64,000 nucleotides of DNA from Gallionella sp. (lineage in GTDB: Bacteria; Pseudomonadota; Gammaproteobacteria; Burkholderiales; Gallionellaceae), in NCBI GenBank assembly GCA_030682375.1, contig JAUXOL010000021.1, positions 62,001-126,000 on the forward strand. The letters run 5' to 3'. This document shows, piece by piece, positions 18,232 to 26,784 of this stretch. Both the position numbers and the translations under genes were made by a program. The notes under the pieces were generated by a model, which did no database searches, was not told the DNA's origin, and worked only from the letters and a program-made list of their open reading frames with translations. Position 1 is the first letter of the stretch, and each line of letters starts with the position of its first letter.

Positions 18232-18260
18232 ATGCTATTCGCCCGCCCATGACTCGTCAA
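18232..18260 (-). promoter_or_regulatory. Sigma70-like promoter upstream of the 1670-residue protein gene
   Basis: On the minus strand TTGACG (18255-18260) and TAGCAT (18232-18237) are separated by exactly 17 bases. They lie about 130 bases before the ATG at 18101 and just past the stop of the 1099-residue gene, leaving a long AT-rich leader. The match is good but not perfect, and no experimental support exists in the sequence. Confidence 0.5.
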
Positions 18261-18299
18261 TATTCATAAACGCCGCTCCGGCTTTTCCCGAGCGCCTCA

Positions 18300-21200
18300 T
18301 CACAGGATCACGACGCCATTTTGTATCAGCACTTCCATCACTGTCCCCGAGCCGGTATGGGTGACGAAGTACTGACTGTACCCGGCCCCCGCAGCGCCGG
18401 ACACATCGAAGGTATTTGCCGTACCTTGCATGGCCCAATCGCCGACCACAGGACGATAGACCGTGTCGTTGCTCCCACCATTGACGACCAGCGTCCGATG
18501 GCCGCTTGTCGTATCGAAGAAGTCGCTGGCCTGAAGGAACAATCCGTCAGCCGTCAACCTGACCACGTTGGCACCGGCATCCGCAGACATATCGAATATC
18601 TCGAAGCCATTCAGTGTGGGTTGCCCGTTCTGGTTGTACACGCCGAGGTCGATGCTGCTCAGGGAGTTCGAGAATTGCAGACTATCGGCGGTTCCGGCCG
18701 TACCGCTGATGCCGGAGGCCGAGCCCAGCGTCACGCCTGCCGTTCCGTTCGCAACATCGAGCGCGACGAACTCGGACAGTGCGATCGCATCCGTGACAGT
18801 CAGCGCAACGCCATCGAGATTGAGCGTATTGCGCGCGGTCGCCAATTGACCGGAAGTGTCGGTCATGCTGGATATCGTCACGCTGGCGCCACCGTTCGCC
18901 GTGTCAATCGAGGTCAGATTGGCCAGCGTGACCGTATCGGTCACGGTCACCGCCACGCCATCGGTCACATAATTGGTGCCCCCGCCGATCAGATCCTGAA
19001 CCAGATTCGCGGACGTGTCGGAGATCGTGGTGGCGACAGGCTTGATGACGCTGGTCGTCTGTATGGTGCTCAGCTGCTGCACGGTCACCGCATCGGTGAC
19101 CGTGACAGTCACGTTGCTGGCGACATAGGGGGTGACTTGGGCCAGCGTACCGGTGACCCCGGAATAGGTCAGCGCCCCGGTTCCGTTGGCTGTGTTTATC
19201 GCCGCCAGATGAGTGGCCGAGATCGTGTCGGTCACCGCTACCGCCACTCCTGCCTTGATATAGGAAGAGGCGACTCCGCCGGGAGCCAGTTTCGCCGCCA
19301 CGTCGGCAATGGAGTTTGCCGTCAGGGTGCCGACGCCATTTGCCGCATCGAGTGCCGCCAGAGCGTCGATCGATACCGCATCGCTCACCGTCACGGCGGC
19401 GCCGCTGGTGACATAACCCGAAGCGACCCCGCCAGGAGCCAGATTAGCCGCCGTATCCACGAGCGAGGTAGCGACAGGCTGCACACCGGCGATCGCCTGG
19501 ATCACCGACAAGTCCGCCAGACTCGCAGCATCCGTGACGGTAACCGCCACGCCGGAGACCACGTATACCCCCCCCAAGGTCACATCGTTGATCTGGCTTA
19601 GCGTGCCGCTGACAGCGGAATAATTCAGGGCACCGCCCCCGTTCGCACCATCTAGCGTCTGAAGAGCCGCAAGTGAGATCGTGCCGGTCACATTCACCGC
19701 CACGCCGGAGGTGACGAAGGCCAGACCTGTCGCCAGATTAGCCGCCGAGTCGGTGATGCTGGTCGCCGTCACGCTCGCCGTGCCATTAGCCGTATTGTGT
19801 ACATTCAACTGATCGACGGTCGCATCGCTCGTGACCGTAACGGCGACTCCGGACTTGATATAGGCGTTGCCAGACAAGTTCGCCTGAATGTCGGACAGCG
19901 AGTAAGTCAGCGTGCCTGCGCCATTGGCAGCATCGATCACGCCCAACGCGGCGACCGTGATCGCATCCGTGACCGTTATGTTCACGCCTGAAGTGATGTA
20001 CTGCGAGTAACCCGCCAGATTGGCCGCGGTGTCGGCGATCGATGTGGCGACAGGAGCCACGCCCGTTGCACCCTCGATACTCAGCATATCCTGCATGCTC
20101 ACGGCATCCGTGACGGTAACGGCAACCCCCACCAGGCTGCCAAGGCTAGAGTTGATCTCGCTCAACGTGCCGCTGATGCCGGCATAGGTCACCGCCGCCG
20201 CTCCATTCGCCGCATCTATCGCAGCCAAATGAGCGAACGAAATCGCACCAGTCACGTTCACCGCCACGCCGGACTGAATGTAAGCAGAGATGACTCCGCC
20301 GGGGAACAGGTTCGCCTCGGTGTCAGCGATGGCGGTCGCAGTCACGCTCGACGTGCCATTCGCGGCATCCATGGCAGCCAACTGCGCAACACTCGCCGCG
20401 TTCGTGACCGTAACGGCAACACCGGACTTGACATAGGCACTACCCGACAGGTTCGCCTGGGTATCGGTAAGCGATGCATATTTCAATGCCCCGCCGCCGT
20501 TCGCCGCATCGATCAAAGCCAGATCGGCGACCGTGATCGCATCCATCACCTCTACAGCTACTCCGGAGGCAATATAAGACGACACAACTCCGCCCGACAC
20601 CATATTGGCCGTCGTATCTGCGATCGAGATAGCGATAGGCGTCACTTGCGTAGCAATCAATTCGGCGTCAAGGTCAGCGATCGTCCGAGGTACCACACTA
20701 GGCGTCACTTCCGAAGTGCTCCAACCTCCCTGCCAACCCGCAGCAGCACCAAAAGAGGCTGTCGTGATAGAAGCAGCGGCAATGTTGACATTCGTTTGCA
20801 AAGCGATCTTCGCATCGTTCGATCGAATAGTCCCGTCCGCAAACACGATCACATCATTGTTCGCTCCTGTCGCTGCGGCAATCTTGACGTACTCTGTACT
20901 GCCCCCCACCGTACGCTGAAAAACAATGTTGGTCCCCGCGATTGCCTTGGTGTAATCCGCCCAACTTCCCGTCATATATATCTTGTCGAAACTCCCACCC
21001 AGCGAGGAAGCATCAACATTACTACCAGCCTTGACGTATACCTTATCGACACCGGCACTGCCGATAGTCACCAAATTAATGCCCGGAGCAACCGGCGCAA
21101 AGTTTTCCCCTGCCGAATCCACCGCATATGCCTTAACCGTCGCATTGAGCGTCGTAGGCAGCGTGGGAGACACAGAAGTTTCGCCAGACGGAGTCGGCGC

Positions 21201-21599
21201 AACCGTAGGACTGACCGGACTCAGATGCGCATAGAGATCGAAAGTACTAACCGTGCCATCCGCAAAAATCAACTTGTCGCTATTTCCTACATTAGTCGTC
21301 TTGGAAACTTTTACGGTTTCCAGCTGCCCGCCCACAGTACGGGTCAACGTCATCAAGGTACCCGAAAGAGACTTCGCGTAGTCGCCATAATTCCCTGTCA
21401 GATAGAGCTTATCTGCACTTGCGGAACTGCCTGTGAAATCAACCACGATACCCGGCCGCACGAAGACGATATCAACCGAGGTAGTGCCGGAAAAAACGTA
21501 TTCCTGCCCAACCAAACTCAAAGAGCCATACGCCAGATCGAAATCAAGCAGATTACTTCCCGGAGAACTGGTTATGTAGTACTTAGATGTGGCAACCAT
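18300..21599 (-). CDS. Repetitive 1099-residue putative type I-secreted protein
   Basis: This protein is not recognised as a named family. No Sec signal peptide is present, which fits type I export with a C-terminal signal; the end (GSGTVMEVLIQNGVVIL) is hydrophobic as in many such signals. Residues 42-121 and 184-262 are two copies of a module containing VDxVxVxxG, LYLTG/IYMTG, a YxK segment, RTVGG and IFADGT. Residues about 346-955 hold 13 repeats of 47-52 residues built around SGVAVTVTDAxxVAxLxxIDAANG and ADTAANL. These recur in a four-unit order (see findings). The last 140 residues are unique. An AGGAGG ribosome-binding site precedes the ATG. It lies upstream of the other putative substrate and the exporter genes on the same strand. 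A surface or matrix protein is the best guess. Confidence 0.8.
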   Translation of the reverse strand: MVATSKYYITSSPGSNLLDFDLAYGSLSLVGQEYVFSGTTSVDIVFVRPGIVVDFTGSSASADKLYLTGNYGDYAKSLSGTLMTLTRTVGGQLETVKVSKTTNVGNSDKLIFADGTVSTFDLYAHLSPVSPTVAPTPSGETSVSPTLPTTLNATVKAYAVDSAGENFAPVAPGINLVTIGSAGVDKVYVKAGSNVDASSLGGSFDKIYMTGSWADYTKAIAGTNIVFQRTVGGSTEYVKIAAATGANNDVIVFADGTIRSNDAKIALQTNVNIAAASITTASFGAAAGWQGGWSTSEVTPSVVPRTIADLDAELIATQVTPIAISIADTTANMVSGGVVSSYIASGVAVEVMDAITVADLALIDAANGGGALKYASLTDTQANLSGSAYVKSGVAVTVTNAASVAQLAAMDAANGTSSVTATAIADTEANLFPGGVISAYIQSGVAVNVTGAISFAHLAAIDAANGAAAVTYAGISGTLSEINSSLGSLVGVAVTVTDAVSMQDMLSIEGATGVAPVATSIADTAANLAGYSQYITSGVNITVTDAITVAALGVIDAANGAGTLTYSLSDIQANLSGNAYIKSGVAVTVTSDATVDQLNVHNTANGTASVTATSITDSAANLATGLAFVTSGVAVNVTGTISLAALQTLDGANGGGALNYSAVSGTLSQINDVTLGGVYVVSGVAVTVTDAASLADLSVIQAIAGVQPVATSLVDTAANLAPGGVASGYVTSGAAVTVSDAVSIDALAALDAANGVGTLTANSIADVAAKLAPGGVASSYIKAGVAVAVTDTISATHLAAINTANGTGALTYSGVTGTLAQVTPYVASNVTVTVTDAVTVQQLSTIQTTSVIKPVATTISDTSANLVQDLIGGGTNYVTDGVAVTVTDTVTLANLTSIDTANGGASVTISSMTDTSGQLATARNTLNLDGVALTVTDAIALSEFVALDVANGTAGVTLGSASGISGTAGTADSLQFSNSLSSIDLGVYNQNGQPTLNGFEIFDMSADAGANVVRLTADGLFLQASDFFDTTSGHRTLVVNGGSNDTVYRPVVGDWAMQGTANTFDVSGAAGAGYSQYFVTHTGSGTVMEVLIQNGVVIL
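18732..20564 (-). repeat. 13 tandem 47-52-residue repeats in the 1099-residue protein
   Basis: Repeat anchors (SGVAV-like) fall at residues 346, 392, 443, 490, 537, 583, 631, 682, 732, 783, 828, 880 and 929. Linkers separate four classes: TDTQANLSG, ATxIxDxxANL, YSGxxGTLxxI and PVATSIxDTAANL. Classes recur in the same order in residues 346-536 and 537-731, giving a unit of about 191 residues. The third cycle is incomplete. Confidence 0.88.
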
Positions 21600-21739
21600 A
21601 ACTATGCGACCTCCTAAAAATCCAATTGTCCGGCAGGACTTGATAAAACTGCTTGATTCTACTCTTGACGTACTAGTTCAATCGGATGATTAGAGCGTAA
21701 ATTTACAGTTAATTCCCTATATGGCCGATCAAGCGATAA

Positions 21740-21783
21740 AAAACATCAGGCCCATATTCCAGCAGGGGGGGAATATGGGCCTG
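21740..21783 (-). terminator. Intrinsic terminator downstream of pssA
   Basis: CAGGCCCATATTCC (21747-21760) and GGAATATGGGCCTG (21770-21783) are exact 14-bp complements. Read on the minus strand the hairpin is followed by a T-run, 40 bases past the pssA stop. The remaining 140 bases up to the start of the 1099-residue gene are AT-rich and presumably hold that gene's promoter. Confidence 0.92.
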
Positions 21784-21824
21784 AATTCAGCATCCAAACA
21801 GCAAAGACCTTTAGCCCAGAATGG

Positions 21825-22580
21825 TCAAACAGCCGGAGGAGCAGAAGATTTGCCGAAGCGCCTCGTCATCCACAGTACGTAACCGGACAGCGCATAGCCC
21901 AGAAACAGCGCGAACAACACGCCGGGCGGGTAGCTGGAGATCAGGATGAAGAATAGCGCGACCAGGAAGATCACCAGGAACGGCACGCTCTTGCGCATGT
22001 TGATGTCCTTGAAACTGTAGAACGGCAAGTTGCTGACCATGGAGAGACCGGCGAACACCGTCAGCGCGGCGGCATACCAGCTCAACTCGCCGCCCTTGAA
22101 GCCGTAATCCAGCATCACCCAGACGAAACCGGCTACCAGCGCTGCAGCAGCCGGGCTGGGCAGGCCCTGGAAATAGCGCTTGTCGACCACGTCGATGTTG
22201 GTATTGAAGCGCGCCAGACGCAACGCGGTCGCGGCGCAGTAAATGAAGGCGGCGAACCAGCCCCACTTGCCCAGCCCCTTGAACGCCCATTCGTACATCA
22301 CCAGCGCGGGCGCGACGCCGAACGACACCATGTCAGACAGGCTGTCGTACTCGGCCCCGAACTCGCTCTGGGTGTGCGTCAGGCGGGCGACGCGACCATC
22401 CAGTCCATCCAGCACCATCGCGATGAAGATTGCCACCGCGGCGAACTCGAAGCGACCGTTCATCGCCTGAACAATGGCATAGAACCCGGCGAACAGCGCA
22501 CCGGTGGTGAATAGGTTGGGCAGCAGGTAGATGCCGCGCCTGCGCAGATTCATTGTTTTACGGGAAGTGATGTCGTCCAT
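21825..22580 (-). CDS. pssA: CDP-diacylglycerol--serine O-phosphatidyltransferase
   Basis: This 251-residue integral membrane enzyme makes phosphatidylserine from CDP-diacylglycerol and serine, the first committed step towards phosphatidylethanolamine. The CDP-alcohol phosphotransferase signature is complete: DGLDGRVARL, a gap, then GAEYDSLSD, with its aspartates. Six to eight hydrophobic segments are visible. It lies 12 bases downstream of psd on the same strand, so the two consecutive steps of the pathway are co-transcribed. An alternative start at codon 10 (MNLRRRG) is possible. A strong terminator follows, so pssA ends the transcription unit. Confidence 0.96.
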   Translation of the reverse strand: MDDITSRKTMNLRRRGIYLLPNLFTTGALFAGFYAIVQAMNGRFEFAAVAIFIAMVLDGLDGRVARLTHTQSEFGAEYDSLSDMVSFGVAPALVMYEWAFKGLGKWGWFAAFIYCAATALRLARFNTNIDVVDKRYFQGLPSPAAAALVAGFVWVMLDYGFKGGELSWYAAALTVFAGLSMVSNLPFYSFKDINMRKSVPFLVIFLVALFFILISSYPPGVLFALFLGYALSGYVLWMTRRFGKSSAPPAV

Positions 22581-22592
22581 GTGCCCAGACTA

Positions 22593-23240
22593 TCAGCTTT
22601 GGGGAAGAACGGCCAATATCGTGGTGGTCGCCGACACCTTGTCGCCGATGCTGACCTTGACCTGGGCATCCAACGGGAGGTAGACGTCCACGCGCGAACC
22701 GAAGCGGATGAAGCCGTAGCGCTGGCCGCGCGCCAGCACATCGCCGGGCTTGATGTAGCACAGGATGCGGCGGGCGATCAGGCCGGCCACTTGCACGAAG
22801 GTCACGGTGCGGCCATCGCTGGTCGTCAATACGACCGCGTTGCGTTCGTTCTCGGCCGATGCCTTGTCCAGATCGGCGTTGACGAACTTGCCGGGAAAGT
22901 ACTGCACCTGCTCGACCTTGCCATCCACCGGGCTGCGGTTGGAGTGCACGTTGAACACGTTCATGAACACGCTGACCAAGATAGCGTCGCGCTTGCCGTA
23001 GAGGTCCTGCGTACGCTCGACCTTGATGACGCGGCCATCTGCGGGCGACAGGACCGCACCGGCATCCTGCGGGATCTCGCGCGGCGGATCGCGGAAGAAT
23101 TGCAGTACGAACACGAAAATGATCCACAACGGGATCGACCATACGGCGCACCAGACGGTGACGGCGATGGCGAGAATCAGGGACATGGCCAGAAACGGCC
23201 AGCCCTCGCGGGCGATGATGGGATGCGGGTATGGGTTCAT
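22593..23240 (-). CDS. psd: Phosphatidylserine decarboxylase proenzyme
   Basis: This 215-residue protein is the short form of the enzyme that converts phosphatidylserine to phosphatidylethanolamine in the inner membrane. The self-cleavage site is in [11 protein letters not shown], where the serine after glycine becomes the pyruvoyl cofactor and the chain splits into beta and alpha subunits. Two N-terminal hydrophobic segments ([15 protein letters not shown] and [14 protein letters not shown]) anchor it. The catalytic histidine is probably in [10 protein letters not shown]. It precedes pssA in the operon. Confidence 0.95.
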   Translation of the reverse strand: MNPYPHPIIAREGWPFLAMSLILAIAVTVWCAVWSIPLWIIFVFVLQFFRDPPREIPQDAGAVLSPADGRVIKVERTQDLYGKRDAILVSVFMNVFNVHSNRSPVDGKVEQVQYFPGKFVNADLDKASAENERNAVVLTTSDGRTVTFVQVAGLIARRILCYIKPGDVLARGQRYGFIRFGSRVDVYLPLDAQVKVSIGDKVSATTTILAVLPQS

Positions 23241-23260
23241 ATTTTGGAAAGATAAAAGGA

Positions 23261-23310
23261 GAAGGGGGAGGGGTGGGGGTTAACTCTTCCCCCTTAACCC
23301 ATCCCCCTTC
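23261..23310. repeat. G-rich imperfect inverted repeat between ilvC and psd
   Basis: The plus strand has four close G-runs (GAAGGGGGAGGGGTGGGGG, 23261-23279) and the complementary strand a related tract: the 3' half ends CATCCCCCTTC (23300-23310). The halves pair imperfectly as GAAGGGGG/CCCCCTTC with an internal TTAAC. On the minus-strand transcript it forms a hairpin between ilvC and psd followed by a weak U-run, so it could attenuate read-through. The G-runs could also form a quadruplex on the plus strand. Confidence 0.65.
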
Positions 23311-23317
23311 ACGCTTC

Positions 23318-24364
<1,047 letters not shown>

Positions 24365-24370
24365 TCAAAA

Positions 24371-24862
24371 TTAAAGTTTCAAAATTCTGTCGCCACGCCC
24401 GATACCCGAAGCACCGGTACGCACCGTTTCCAGGATCAGTTCGCGACCGATCGCCTCAAGGAAGTTGTCCAGCTTGGAACCCGCACCGGTCAGTTCGATG
24501 GTGTAGGTGTCGCTGGAAACATCGATGACGCGACCACGGAAAATGTCCGCCATGCGCTTCAGCTCGTCCCTGTCCTCACCCTTCGCCCTGATCTTGACCA
24601 GCATCAACTCGCGCTCCAGATGTTCGCCTTCGGAGAGATCCATCACCGCGACCACATCCACCAGCTTGTTGAGCTGCTTGTTGATCTGTTCGATCACCGC
24701 ATCGGAGCCGCGAGTGACGATGGTCATGCGCGACATCGTCGGATCTTCGGTCGGCGCTACGGTCAGCGACTCGATGTTATAGCCGCGAGCCGAAAACAGC
24801 CCGGCCACGCGCGACAGCGCGCCCGCTTCGTTTTCCATCAGCAGGGAAATGATGTGTCTCAT
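24371..24862 (-). CDS. ilvH: Acetolactate synthase small (regulatory) subunit
   Basis: This 163-residue subunit confers activity and valine feedback control on the IlvB catalytic subunit. The N-terminal ACT domain starts MRHIISLLMENEAGALSRVAGLFSARGYNIESL, cut here by the usual glycine-rich effector loop (NEAGAL). A C-terminal ACT-like domain runs from about residue 80 (VDVSSDTYTIELTG region). The ATG at 24862 overlaps the ilvB stop as TAATG, so subunit synthesis is coupled. Longer upstream readings in this frame are shadows of ilvB. Confidence 0.97.
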   Translation of the reverse strand: MRHIISLLMENEAGALSRVAGLFSARGYNIESLTVAPTEDPTMSRMTIVTRGSDAVIEQINKQLNKLVDVVAVMDLSEGEHLERELMLVKIRAKGEDRDELKRMADIFRGRVIDVSSDTYTIELTGAGSKLDNFLEAIGRELILETVRTGASGIGRGDRILKL

Positions 24863-26571
24863 TACAGGTCCTCCGCCAGTATCACTTCGGACAGGCCCTT
24901 GCCGCCCGGCACCATCGGGAACACGTTCTCGGTCGAATCGGTGCGGAAGTCCATGAACACCAGATCGTCCTTGCGCGCGAACGCCTCCTTGATCGCCGGC
25001 TCGACGTCGGCCGGATTGTCGATGCGCATGCCGACATGCCCGTAGGCCTCGGCCAGCTTGACGAAGTCCGGCAGCGCGTCCATGTACGACTCGGAATAAC
25101 GGTTGCCATGGAAGAACTCCTGCCACTGGCGCACCATGCCCAGATAGCGGTTGTTCAGCGCCAGCACCTTGATCGGCAGGCGGAACTGCTTGCAGGTCGA
25201 TAGCTCCTGGATGTTCATCTGGATGCTACCCTCGCCGGTCACGCAGGCCACGGTCTCGCCCGGGTTGATCAGCTGCACGCCCATCGCCGCGGGCAGGCCG
25301 AAGCCCATCGTGCCCAGCCCGCCGGAATTAATCCAGCGGCGCGGCTTGTTGAACTTGTAGTACTGCGCCGCCCACATCTGGTGCTGTCCCACATCAGAGG
25401 TGATGAAAGCGTCTCCGCCTGTGATCTTGTGCAGCGTCTCGATCACGTACTGCGGCTTGATGACCTCGGTAGAGTTCTTGTAACGCATGCCGCCGCCTTT
25501 GACGCGCCATTCGTTCACCTGCTTCCACCAGGAAGCCAGCTCAGCCGCATCCGGCTTCTGCTTGCTGCTCTTCAGCACGTCCAGCAACTCGTTCAGCGCC
25601 AGCTTCAGGTCGGCGACGATGGGCAGATCCACCTTGACGCGCTTGGCGATAGAGGACGGGTCGATGTCGATATGGATGATCTTGCGCGGCACTTCGGCGA
25701 AGTGCGCCACGTTGCCGATCACGCGGTCGTCGAAGCGCGCACCCACGGCCAGCAGCACGTCACAATTCTGCATCGCCATGTTGGCTTCGTAAGTGCCGTG
25801 CATCCCCAGCATGCCGACGAACTGATTGTCGCTGGCAGGAAAACCGCCCAGCCCCATCAACGTATTGGTGCACGGCGCACCGAGCAGGCGCACCAGCTCG
25901 ATCAATTGCAGCGATGCATCGCCCTGCACCACGCCGCCGCCGGCATAGATCATCGGCCGCTTGGCTTCCAGCAGCATCTGCGCCGCATGGCGGATCTGCG
26001 TGCTGTCTGCCTTGCCGGGCGGGTTATAGGAACGGATGCTGACGCTGGCCGGATACTCGAACTCCGCCTTCTGGTTGGAGACATCCTTGGGGATATCCAC
26101 CAGCACCGGGCCGGGACGGCCGGTGCGCGCCAGATAGAACGCCTTCTTGATCGTAGACGCGATGTCCTTCGGGTCCTTGACCAGGAAGTTATGCTTCACG
26201 CAGGGACGGGTGATGCCCACCGCATCGACTTCCTGGAACGCATCCTCGCCGATCGCATAAGTCGGCACCTGACCGCTAATGATCACCATCGGGATGGAGT
26301 CCATATAGGCGGTCGCAATACCTGTCACGGCATTGGTCAGGCCGGGGCCGGAGGTGACGATAGCCACGCCGACCTTGTCCGACGAACGTGCATAGCCGTC
26401 GGCAGCATGCACCGCGGCCTGCTCGTGGCGCACCAGCACATGCTTGACCTTATCCTGCTTGAACAGCTCGTCGTAAATGAACAGCACTGCCCCGCCGGGA
26501 TAGCCGAACGCGTACTCGACCTGCTCTTCCTGCAAACAACGGATGATTATCTCCGCGCCGGTCAACTCCAT
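24862..26571 (-). CDS. ilvB: Acetolactate synthase large (catalytic) subunit
   Basis: This 569-residue thiamine-diphosphate enzyme condenses pyruvate with pyruvate or 2-oxobutyrate, the first common step of branched-chain amino-acid synthesis. GYPGGAVLFIYDEL near the start holds the glutamate-binding region (FGYPGG), VRHEQAAVHAADGYAR the catalytic glutamate, and a metal/ThDP motif of GDG type appears as TGEGSIQMNIQELSTCKQ. ATG at 26571 is chosen because AGGG lies 7-10 bases ahead; a GTG three codons earlier (26580) would bury that site. It is the promoter-proximal gene of ilvB-ilvH-ilvC. Confidence 0.97.
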   Translation of the reverse strand: MELTGAEIIIRCLQEEQVEYAFGYPGGAVLFIYDELFKQDKVKHVLVRHEQAAVHAADGYARSSDKVGVAIVTSGPGLTNAVTGIATAYMDSIPMVIISGQVPTYAIGEDAFQEVDAVGITRPCVKHNFLVKDPKDIASTIKKAFYLARTGRPGPVLVDIPKDVSNQKAEFEYPASVSIRSYNPPGKADSTQIRHAAQMLLEAKRPMIYAGGGVVQGDASLQLIELVRLLGAPCTNTLMGLGGFPASDNQFVGMLGMHGTYEANMAMQNCDVLLAVGARFDDRVIGNVAHFAEVPRKIIHIDIDPSSIAKRVKVDLPIVADLKLALNELLDVLKSSKQKPDAAELASWWKQVNEWRVKGGGMRYKNSTEVIKPQYVIETLHKITGGDAFITSDVGQHQMWAAQYYKFNKPRRWINSGGLGTMGFGLPAAMGVQLINPGETVACVTGEGSIQMNIQELSTCKQFRLPIKVLALNNRYLGMVRQWQEFFHGNRYSESYMDALPDFVKLAEAYGHVGMRIDNPADVEPAIKEAFARKDDLVFMDFRTDSTENVFPMVPGGKGLSEVILAEDL

Positions 26572-26609
26572 CGCAAACACCCTAAATTTAAGCCAAAAAA
26601 GAACCGCGT

Positions 26610-26638
26610 AAGATAAAGGTTGGCGGCATTTTGGTCAA
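26610..26638 (-). promoter_or_regulatory. Sigma70-type promoter of the ilvBHC operon
   Basis: On the minus strand TTGACC (26633-26638) and TATCTT (26610-26615) are separated by 17 bases, giving a good vegetative promoter with a leader of about 30 bases. The region is also palindromic: TGGCGGCAT (26621-26629) and ATGCCGCCA (26666-26674) are exact complements and enclose a smaller repeat, AACCG/CGGTT. The left arm lies in the promoter spacer, so a regulator binding site is possible. No leader peptide rich in Ile, Leu or Val codons fits in the short leader. Confidence 0.65.
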
Positions 26639-26784
26639 CCGTTGAAACGGTTTTTTTAAACATCCATGCCGCCAGAATGGCGAATATCCAGAACGGCGCA
26701 TCGCCCGCCAGGGGCTGACTGAGAGGGAATGGGCCATTTGCAGGCAAGCTTCTTCAAACGGCTGGAGCGGCCGCCTGGCGGACG

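Noticed and set aside
13089-21599. RTX calcium-binding nonapeptides in the two large proteins
   Set aside because: I looked for repeated GGxGxDxxx and found none; isolated GTDA or DGG motifs are part of cadherin-like or other repeats.
26637-26657. Plus-strand intrinsic terminator (AACCG/CGGTT plus T-run)
   Set aside because: No plus-strand gene leads into it and it lies in the ilvB promoter region; the stem is only five to seven pairs.
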